Below are positions 1 to 5,617 of a DNA stretch of 5,617 nucleotides, piece by piece (within the stretch, counting starts at the first letter, position 1; each line of letters opens with the position of its first letter). The stretch comes from SZUA-365 sp034002405 (GTDB lineage: Bacteria; Bacteroidota; Ignavibacteria; SZUA-365), in the NCBI GenBank assembly GCA_034002405.1, contig JAVFAS010000109.1, forward strand, positions 1 to 5,617, in the 5' to 3' direction. A program made the translations under genes and the position numbers. The notes beneath the pieces are model-generated. The model was not told the DNA's origin and ran no database searches. It saw only the letters and a list, made by a program, of their open reading frames with translations.

Positions 1-84
1 TCAGCCATCAGCCATCAGCCATGAGCCATCAGCCATGAGCCATCAGCCATGAGCCATCAGCCATGAGCCATCAGCCATCAGCCA
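1..84. repeat. Heptamer tandem array (TCAGCCA/TGAGCCA)
   Basis: Twelve head-to-tail 7-bp units fill this stretch without a break. Eight read TCAGCCA and four read TGAGCCA. From 15 to 70 the two alternate strictly, giving four identical 14-bp units. The array stops sharply at 84, where the next bases are TTCCCGG, and its left end lies outside the window. It sits upstream of the membrane protein gene at 193. Seven is not a multiple of three, and no protein gene is apparent across it, so it is read as non-coding spacer repeat. Its total length and function are unknown. Confidence 0.97.
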
Positions 85-181
85 TTCCCGGTGGCGCTTT
101 CTTTCAATGAAAATTTACGTACATTATCCGACGCAGAATACCCCTGTTTCCGATTGTAATGCAAGATTAATATATCCACGC

Positions 182-193
182 TGGAGCGCTCCA
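182..193 (+). promoter_or_regulatory. SD of the OB-fold gene, inside a 12-bp palindrome
   Basis: GGAG at 183-186 lies six bases before the ATG at 193 and acts as the SD. It is part of a perfect 12-bp palindrome, TGGAGCGCTCCA, that runs into the A of the start codon. In RNA this could fold into a weak four-pair hairpin with a GCGC loop that covers the SD; in DNA it could be a dyad site. The palindrome is directly visible, and any regulatory role is inference. Confidence 0.6.
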
Positions 194-939
194 TGCTCAC
201 GTTGTATCTGGCTTGCCTTGTGTTCGGCGGTGTGTTGCTCGCGATTTCGCTGTTTGCCGGCGGAGACGCGGATTCCTCCGCCGATGGTGGTCTGGACGCG
301 CATGGAGACTTCGCGGGCGGCCACGAGATCGGCGGACATGGGGAACTTACCGCGGGTGATGGAATGGATGATGTGTCCGGAGCGGCACTGGAAGTGCATG
401 CCGACACGGCGGGACACCTCCCGACCGACGCGACGCTCGACGGCGATCATCCCGCGTTGCTTACGGTCGAACACACGAGTGGCGACGCGGCGCCCAGCGC
501 GCATTCCGCCTTCGAGTATCTGAGCTTCCGGAATTTTGTCTACACGACGACATTTTTCGGTCTGACGGGGAGCGCGCTGACGTGGATGTCCACCCCGGTG
601 GCACCAACGCTGGCGTCCGCGATCGGGATGGGACTTTTCGCCGGATACGTCGGCCATCGTTTCATGAAATATCTTCGCGCGTCCGAGAGCGGCGAGGCGA
701 TGCATGTGTCGTCCCTGCTCGGTCATCAGGCCAGCGTCATCATTCCACCCACGAAAGACGGGAAAGGGAAAATCCGCGTCACGGCGGCGGGGCATCGTGT
801 CGAGCTCATCGCCTTGCTGCATGCGGATGCGGACGACACCGCGCCGGCGCTTCGTCCGGGAGATCCGGTGTTCATCGTCGCGATCGATCGCGAGGTCGCT
901 TTTGTCGACCGTGGGGATTTCCTGGAGTCCGCGGACTAA
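193..939 (+). CDS. Membrane OB-fold protein, NfeD/YuaF/YqiJ-like, flotillin partner
   Basis: Encodes 248 residues. A hydrophobic helix at about 3-22 is followed by a loop at 23-105 very rich in Gly, Asp, Ala and His (eight histidines), then two further helices at about 113-131 and 134-157. The C-terminal part, about 168-245, reads as a small beta-barrel: a GKIRV strand, an AGHRVEL strand, LRPGDPVFIV and a final AFVD strand. This is the pattern of NfeD-type OB domains. The start at 193 is supported by GGAG six bases upstream and by the helix beginning at residue 3. Proteins of this class sit in the cytoplasmic membrane and are usually encoded next to a flotillin, as here, where the flotillin follows 95 bases downstream on the same strand. 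The role is inferred to be assisting flotillin assembly or microdomain function. The long acidic, histidine-rich loop is unusual. The exact subfamily (YuaF-like or YqiJ-like) cannot be settled by eye. Confidence 0.85.
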   Translation: MLTLYLACLVFGGVLLAISLFAGGDADSSADGGLDAHGDFAGGHEIGGHGELTAGDGMDDVSGAALEVHADTAGHLPTDATLDGDHPALLTVEHTSGDAAPSAHSAFEYLSFRNFVYTTTFFGLTGSALTWMSTPVAPTLASAIGMGLFAGYVGHRFMKYLRASESGEAMHVSSLLGHQASVIIPPTKDGKGKIRVTAAGHRVELIALLHADADDTAPALRPGDPVFIVAIDREVAFVDRGDFLESAD

Positions 940-985
940 CGCTGATCCCGACGTGCGGCGTATTCTCCAACGCCCGAACCCCGCT

Positions 986-1013
986 ATTGCCGAGTCATTT
1001 CCATCATTGCCGA
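986..1013 (+). repeat. Direct repeat ATTGCCGA, 20-bp period
   Basis: ATTGCCGA occurs at 986-993 and again at 1006-1013, so the two copies start exactly 20 bp apart, about two helical turns. They lie in the 95-bp gap between the OB-fold gene and the flotillin gene, just before the flotillin SD. The repeat is exact but short. It could be a protein-binding site or chance. Confidence 0.4.
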
Positions 1014-1034
1014 ATAATCCAGAGGGGCTGTATC

Positions 1035-2390
1035 ATGGAAGAATTCATCGTCACCATTTTCGGCATCGCACTCTTTGCCGTGATCGTCATCATGGTCGCC
1101 ATCAGCCGCTTGTTGTTGATCTGTCATCCGAACGAAGTGATCGTGCTGTCGGGACGCAAGCGCAAAATGGCGGACGGCAGTACGGTCGGCTACCGGCTGA
1201 TCCGCGGCGGACGCGCGCTGCGGGTGCCATTGATCGAGAAAGCCGCGCGCATGTCGCTCGAAACCATCCCGCTCGACCTGAGTGTGATGAACGCCTATTC
1301 GAAAGGCGGCATTCCGCTCAAGGTCGAGGCCATCGCGAATATCAAGATCGACAGCACCGAGCCCACGTTCGGCAACGCGGTCGAACGCTTTCTCGGCAAG
1401 AGTCAACCGGAGATCCACGAGATCGCCAAGGACACGCTCGAGGGAAACCTTCGCGGCGTGCTCGCGACACTCACTCCGGAGGAGGTCAATGATGATCGGC
1501 TGAAATTCGCCGGGAGTCTGATCGAGGAGGCCGACTCCGATCTCAAGGCCTTGGGCTTGCAACTTGACACGCTGAAGATCCAGAATGTGTCCGACGACGC
1601 CGGGTATCTCGATTCCATCGGACGCCGCAAGACCGCCGAGGTGCTCTCCCAGGCCCGAAAGGCGGAGGCGGAGCGGAAGTCCGAAGCCGAACAGGCCGAG
1701 GCCGAGGCGCAGCGTGTGGCCGAGATCGCGCAGGCCGTCGCGAAAAAGGAAATCCAGAGCGCGCAGATCGAAGCCGACCGAACGGTGAACGTCAATCGCG
1801 CCCGTGCCCAGCAGGACGTCGAGACCGAGAACAATGCCCTGCGCATCAAGAAGGCCGAACTCGAGCGCGAGGCCATCATCAAGGAGAAGGAAGCCGAGGT
1901 GGCCGGCGAGAAGGCGCGGGTGACCTTCGAGCAGGAGGTCGAGCACGAGCGCATCGAACTGCAGAAGCGCCGCTTGATGGCGGATGTCATCGAGCCCGCC
2001 CGCGCGAAAAAGGAAGCGATGGAACTCGAGGCCAAGGGCGACGCGGCCAAGATCATCGAAAACGGACTCGCGAATGTGAATATCCTCAATCAGATGATCA
2101 CCACGTACCAGAGCGCGCAGGGCGAGGGGGAGAAGGTGTTCGTGCTCAACATGCTGCCCGACATCATCAACCAACTCGTCTCCACCGTGGGCAAGCTCAA
2201 CATCGACAAGATCTCGGTGATCGACAGCGGCTCGGGCAAGAGCGTCGCCGGACTGATGGGCCAGCTTCCCAACGCGGTCATCTCCCTCAACGAGATCATC
2301 GAAAACGCGACCGGCGTGAATATTCTCAGCAATTTCAAGAAAGAGGAATTGTCGGCGGCGACGAGGAACCTGGAGGAGTCGGCGGGCTGA
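1035..2390 (+). CDS. Flotillin-like protein (SPFH/Band 7 domain)
   Basis: Encodes 451 residues. A single membrane segment at about 4-24 is followed by an SPFH/Band 7 domain at about 32-200 (HPNEVIVLSGRK near its start, then TIPLDLSV, KVEAIANIKI, TLEGNLRGVLATLTPEEVNDDR and LGLQLDTLKIQNVSDD). Residues 200-335 form a long charged coiled coil full of Glu-Ala heptads, as in flotillins and YqiK. The tail at 338-451 includes a GDAAKIIENG segment and the hydrophobic stretch VFVLNMLPDIINQLV. Flotillins oligomerise at the cytoplasmic membrane, organise microdomains and affect membrane fluidity and cell-envelope processes. The start at 1035 was chosen because GAGGGG at 1022-1027 sits seven bases upstream and the membrane helix begins at once; the open frame continues upstream to 582, but that part overlaps the preceding gene in another frame. 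It follows the OB-fold gene by 95 bases and is probably co-transcribed with it. Length is within the usual flotillin range. Confidence 0.94.
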   Translation: MEEFIVTIFGIALFAVIVIMVAISRLLLICHPNEVIVLSGRKRKMADGSTVGYRLIRGGRALRVPLIEKAARMSLETIPLDLSVMNAYSKGGIPLKVEAIANIKIDSTEPTFGNAVERFLGKSQPEIHEIAKDTLEGNLRGVLATLTPEEVNDDRLKFAGSLIEEADSDLKALGLQLDTLKIQNVSDDAGYLDSIGRRKTAEVLSQARKAEAERKSEAEQAEAEAQRVAEIAQAVAKKEIQSAQIEADRTVNVNRARAQQDVETENNALRIKKAELEREAIIKEKEAEVAGEKARVTFEQEVEHERIELQKRRLMADVIEPARAKKEAMELEAKGDAAKIIENGLANVNILNQMITTYQSAQGEGEKVFVLNMLPDIINQLVSTVGKLNIDKISVIDSGSGKSVAGLMGQLPNAVISLNEIIENATGVNILSNFKKEELSAATRNLEESAG

Positions 2391-2406
2391 TCGCGGGACG
2401 TCGGCT

Positions 2407-2433
2407 GTTGGCCGTTGGCCGTTGGCCGTTGGC
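2407..2433. repeat. Heptamer tandem array (GTTGGCC)
   Basis: Three exact GTTGGCC units (2407-2427) are followed by a fourth missing its last base (2428-2433), then TTTTGGTCGG, which may be a decayed unit. The array lies in the 96-bp gap between the flotillin and lipoprotein genes. In the frame TTGGCCG it matches the reverse complement of the 5' edge array (ATGGCTG) at five of seven positions, so the two may be members of one repeat family in opposite orientations. No terminator hairpin with a T-run was seen in this gap. Confidence 0.85.
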
Positions 2434-2486
2434 TTTTGGTCGGTGTCCCGTTGGGAATCGACCGGGCCGGCGATTATTTTTAAAGG

Positions 2487-3086
2487 ATGGACATCATTTC
2501 AAGGTTACACGTGAATATTCGTACCGCGCTCGTCCTCGGCACCATTGTCTTGTTTGCCGCCTGTGGCGGGGAGAAGAAACCCGCGCGGGAACAGGATATG
2601 TCCCCGCCCCTGAATATCCCGCTCGCGAAGCAGCAGGGCGGACTGATCACACCCATCGAAGTGCCCGCCGACAAACTGCCGGATCTGTCCGGTCTTTCGG
2701 ACATCGAAGCCGAAGTGTTCAAGCGGACGATCGGACTGCAAATTCCATACTATGACATGCTCGGAAAATGGGCCGATCACGCCAACACGATCACGCAGGG
2801 AGAGGAAGCGGCTGCCGCGCTGCGTGAATACTTGAACATCCAGAACGACTTCACCAAGGCCATGCAGCGGCTCGATCTCGAATTCGCGGGCAAGATCGAT
2901 CCAAATTACGCGGGGAGTCCGGCCTTCGAAAAAGTGATCGACCGGTATATGGACGATCCCGCACTGATCGAGAAAACCGGACATATCATGGAGTCGTACA
3001 TCAGTTTGATGCAGCGATTCAAGGACGATCCCGCCTGCCGTGACTTCTTCGCCGAAGTCGAGCGCATCGCCCGCGAATCCCAGTAA
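2487..3086 (+). CDS. Predicted lipoprotein, function unknown
   Basis: Encodes 199 residues from the ATG at 2487. The N-terminus has basic residues, a hydrophobic run ALVLGTIVLFAA and a lipobox-like FAAC with the modified cysteine at 26, followed by GGEKKP. This predicts cleavage by signal peptidase II and lipid anchoring. The residue after Cys is Gly, so there is no Asp inner-membrane retention signal. The mature part has a proline-rich, probably flexible segment at about 30-65 and then mostly helical-looking, charged sequence; DDPALIEK (about 156-163) and DDPACRDF (about 180-187) are loosely similar. No enzyme motif is recognised. The start is uncertain: AAAGG touches the ATG at 2487, too close for an SD, whereas GTG at 2511 has AAGG six bases upstream and would leave a 17-residue signal peptide. 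The gene follows the flotillin by 96 bases across a repeat, so an operon with it is possible but not shown. Confidence 0.85.
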   Translation: MDIISRLHVNIRTALVLGTIVLFAACGGEKKPAREQDMSPPLNIPLAKQQGGLITPIEVPADKLPDLSGLSDIEAEVFKRTIGLQIPYYDMLGKWADHANTITQGEEAAAALREYLNIQNDFTKAMQRLDLEFAGKIDPNYAGSPAFEKVIDRYMDDPALIEKTGHIMESYISLMQRFKDDPACRDFFAEVERIARESQ

Positions 3087-3221
3087 GAACAACCGCAAAA
3101 ACGCAAAAACACGAAAACGAGACGCGATAATTTTTTTTGCACGCTCCTTCCGTAATCAGGATTGTTTAAAAAAAACTTTCGCGTCTCTTTTTTTTGCGTT
3201 TTTGTGTTTTCGTGGTTCTTC
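3087..3221. terminator. Large imperfect inverted repeat between convergent genes, probable bidirectional terminator
   Basis: This 135-bp gap runs exactly from the lipoprotein stop (3084-3086) to the uup stop (3222-3224). The inner arms at 3119-3138 and 3168-3187 pair at 18 of 20 positions: GAGACGCG with CGCGTCTC, then T8 with A8, closing a 29-nt loop. On the + strand the stem is followed at once by eight T residues (3188-3195), as expected of an intrinsic terminator. In the minus direction the T-runs are shorter (T4, then T5). Outside the core, both arms carry A-rich octamers read inward from each stop: CGCAAAAA, CGCAAAAA, CACGAAAA at 3094-3117, and CACGAAAA, CACAAAAA, CGCAAAAA on the minus strand. 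They continue the inverted symmetry imperfectly out to both stop codons. Its size and octamer content go beyond an ordinary terminator. Confidence 0.75.
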
Positions 3222-5132
<1,911 letters not shown>

Positions 5133-5211
5133 GGGGGGATGAAGAATGACAAGATGGAAAAATGACAAGATGACAAGATGGAAAGATAGCATGATGGAAT
5201 GATGGAAAGAA
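5133..5211. repeat. Degenerate octamer tandem array abutting the uup start
   Basis: Read on the + strand, about ten units of roughly 8 bp end in AT or nearly so: GGGGGGAT, GAAGAAT (7 bp), GACAAGAT, GGAAAAAT, GACAAGAT, GACAAGAT, GGAAAGAT, AGCATGAT, GGAATGAT, GGAAAGAA. GACAAGAT occurs three times exactly. The array begins directly next to the uup start codon at 5132 and so occupies the place where the uup SD would be. A further purine tract, GGGGAAAG, follows to 5219. The period of eight and the lack of any family-like protein across it argue for non-coding spacer DNA. Confidence 0.85.
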
Positions 5212-5219
5212 GGGGAAAG

Positions 5220-5370
5220 CCGCGCCACCCACCATACCGGGCAGCATCGGCAGGGAGCGGGGCCCCCCTCCCGCCTGAGATAAACCTCCCGCACTCGGAT
5301 AGGATGCCGCCAGAACTGAATGACTCGTGAGATACAAATGCAGGGTGCGAGAAAAATCATGCATAAGGTA
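5220..5370. other. Divergent intergenic DNA between uup and the next gene
   Basis: No gene is supported here. The stretch holds a GC-rich part (5220-5275) and CCTCCCGC twice (about 5264-5271 and 5286-5293), which on the minus strand reads GCGGGAGG, SD-like but not followed by a plausible reading frame. Any uup promoter should lie in this stretch, on the minus strand, but no convincing -35/-10 pair was found. Confidence 0.6.
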
Positions 5371-5399
5371 TTGACATCCTGAAATACTATTGTTACTAT
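5371..5399 (+). promoter_or_regulatory. Sigma-70-type promoter with extended -10
   Basis: TTGACA at 5371-5376 is an exact -35 consensus. It is followed by a 17-bp spacer and TACTAT at 5394-5399, a -10 matching TATAAT at four of six positions. TG at 5391-5392, one base before the -10, makes an extended -10. Transcription would start near 5406 and run right, toward the gene beginning at 5614. TACTAT also occurs at 5385-5390, nine bases earlier, and GCATAC is repeated at 5403-5408 and 5411-5416 around the predicted start; these could be operator elements. Confidence 0.75.
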
Positions 5400-5455
5400 C
5401 CAGCATACATGCATACCTGTTCCCGGCCAACGCGTTCACGGATCCCGCGCCGAGA

Positions 5456-5467
5456 GCACGCGCGTGC
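5456..5467. repeat. Perfect 12-bp palindrome GCACGCGCGTGC
   Basis: The sequence equals its own reverse complement over 12 bp. It lies about 50 nt downstream of the predicted transcription start. It could be a DNA-binding dyad or a short hairpin in the leader. GC-rich palindromes of this size also arise by chance, so its role is open. Confidence 0.45.
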
Positions 5468-5472
5468 GTGTC

Positions 5473-5508
5473 GTGTTCGATGCTTGGTAGGAAGGAAGCG
5501 TCGAACAC
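5473..5508 (+). ncRNA. 13-bp leader hairpin with purine loop
   Basis: GTGTTCGATGCTT (5473-5485) pairs with AAGCGTCGAACAC (5496-5508). All 13 positions pair, one as G-U, and the loop is the 10-nt GGTAGGAAGG. No T-run follows, so it is not an intrinsic terminator. The loop is SD-like (AGGAAGG). It is the strongest single RNA structure in the window outside the convergent terminator. Confidence 0.6.
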
Positions 5509-5562
5509 AGAACGGACCGGCGGACGTCTCCTCTCGCGTTCGTCGGAAATCGATGGGCGAGG

Positions 5563-5584
5563 TCCCTGCGCATGTCGGCAGGGA
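5563..5584 (+). ncRNA. 7-bp leader hairpin just upstream of the SD
   Basis: TCCCTGC (5563-5569) pairs exactly with GCAGGGA (5578-5584) around the 8-nt loop GCATGTCG. It ends 18 bases before the SD-containing segment at 5602. No T-run follows. It may be part of a folded leader. Confidence 0.5.
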
Positions 5585-5601
5585 ATGCAACCGTGTGATA
5601 T

Positions 5602-5609
5602 CGAGAGGA
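5602..5609 (+). promoter_or_regulatory. SD of the next gene, with an exact anti-SD upstream
   Basis: CGAGAGGA at 5602-5609 contains a good SD (GAGAGGA) ending four bases before the ATG at 5614. Its exact 8-base complement, TCCTCTCG, occurs at 5529-5536 in the same leader. Pairing would hide the ribosome binding site and enclose the 5563-5584 hairpin in the loop. The match is visible; its use is inference. Confidence 0.55.
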
Positions 5610-5613
5610 AAGC

Positions 5614-5617
5614 ATGA
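5614..5617 (+). CDS. Start of a downstream gene, cut by the window edge
   Basis: ATG at 5614-5616 follows a strong SD (GAGAGGA) at the right spacing and lies downstream of a good promoter, so a gene very probably begins here. Only the start codon and one base are present, so nothing can be said about its product. The same bases contain TGA at 5615-5617, which closes a short open frame running through the leader. Confidence 0.5.

Larger units (their letters stand above)
5406..5613 (+). promoter_or_regulatory. Structured 5' leader of the next gene, possible cis-regulatory RNA
   Basis: From the predicted transcription start to the ATG at 5614 there are about 208 nt with no good coding signal. 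They contain a 12-bp palindrome, a 13-bp hairpin, a 7-bp hairpin and an 8-base segment exactly complementary to the SD region of the downstream gene (each listed separately or in the findings). No known riboswitch consensus (TPP, cobalamin, SAM, glycine, c-di-GMP, fluoride) was recognised by eye. The 5' end rests on the promoter call. That it regulates expression is inference. Confidence 0.4.

Noticed and set aside
1..84. CRISPR array
   Set aside because: Units are 7 bp head to tail with no spacers, and no cas genes are in the window.
145..173. Possible promoter upstream of the OB-fold gene (TGTTTC, 17-bp gap, TAATAT at 168-173)
   Set aside because: The -10 is fair but the -35 is poor, and the AT-rich TTAATATAT run allows several alignments. 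Not strong enough to list.
582..1034. N-terminal extension of the flotillin frame
   Set aside because: It overlaps the OB-fold gene in another frame, is Arg/His-rich and unlike any flotillin; 1035 has a good SD and the membrane helix follows it.
984..2174. Long open frame on the minus strand opposite the flotillin gene (396 codons)
   Set aside because: Its Leu/Asp/Gly/Arg-rich composition is the mirror of the Glu/Ala/Lys-rich coiled coil; no domain is recognisable.
2451..2480. Candidate promoter TTGGGA, 18-bp gap, TATTTT before the lipoprotein gene
   Set aside because: Both boxes are weak, and the start would fall on the ATG at 2487. It fits only if the GTG at 2511 is used, so it is left unlisted.
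5133..5414. N-terminal extension of uup (frame open for 282 bases upstream of the ATG at 5132)
   Set aside because: The extension runs through octamer repeat DNA and gives unrelated sequence, while MVLFSATNLSKAY at 5132 is the usual family N-terminus.

Overview
The window is moderately GC-rich bacterial chromosomal DNA. It holds four complete protein genes, separated by gaps that almost all carry short-period repeats, plus the extreme 5' end of a fifth gene at the right edge. A lipoprotein signal peptide, a membrane OB-fold protein paired with a flotillin, and an Uup-type ABC-F ATPase suggest a Gram-negative bacterium. The spacer repeats (7-mers and 8-mers, A-rich CGCAAAAA-type octamers) recall those in environmental Bacteroidota/Chlorobiota/Ignavibacteriota-like genomes. 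That placement is an inference of low confidence: Shine-Dalgarno (SD) sequences precede some genes here, which is not typical of classical Bacteroidia.

Layout, left to right. (1) Positions 1-84 are a 7-bp tandem array with a 14-bp higher-order unit, cut by the window edge. (2) Positions 193-939 (+) encode a three-helix membrane protein with an NfeD/YuaF/YqiJ-like C-terminal OB-fold and a long His/Asp/Gly-rich loop. (3) Positions 1035-2390 (+) encode a 451-residue flotillin (SPFH/Band 7). (4) A second, related 7-mer array lies at 2407-2433. (5) Positions 2487-3086 (+) encode a predicted lipoprotein of unknown function. (6) Positions 3087-3221, exactly between two convergent stop codons, are a large imperfect inverted repeat that looks like a terminator. 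(7) Positions 3222-5132 (-) encode Uup, an ABC-F ATPase. (8) An 8-bp repeat array at 5133-5211 abuts the uup start. (9) The divergent gap beyond it has a near-consensus sigma-70 promoter (5371-5399) firing rightward into a leader of about 200 nt with two clear hairpins and an exact 8-base match to the complement of the SD of the next gene. That gene's ATG is at 5614.

Functionally, the OB-fold protein and flotillin form the well-known partner pair that assembles membrane microdomain scaffolds; the lipoprotein may or may not belong with them. Uup is a separate ribosome-associated function on the opposite strand. The points most worth a second look are the structured leader at the right edge, and a 31-nt stretch inside uup that nearly duplicates, in inverted orientation, the repeat DNA just upstream of uup, suggesting that spacer repeat and coding sequence share an origin.
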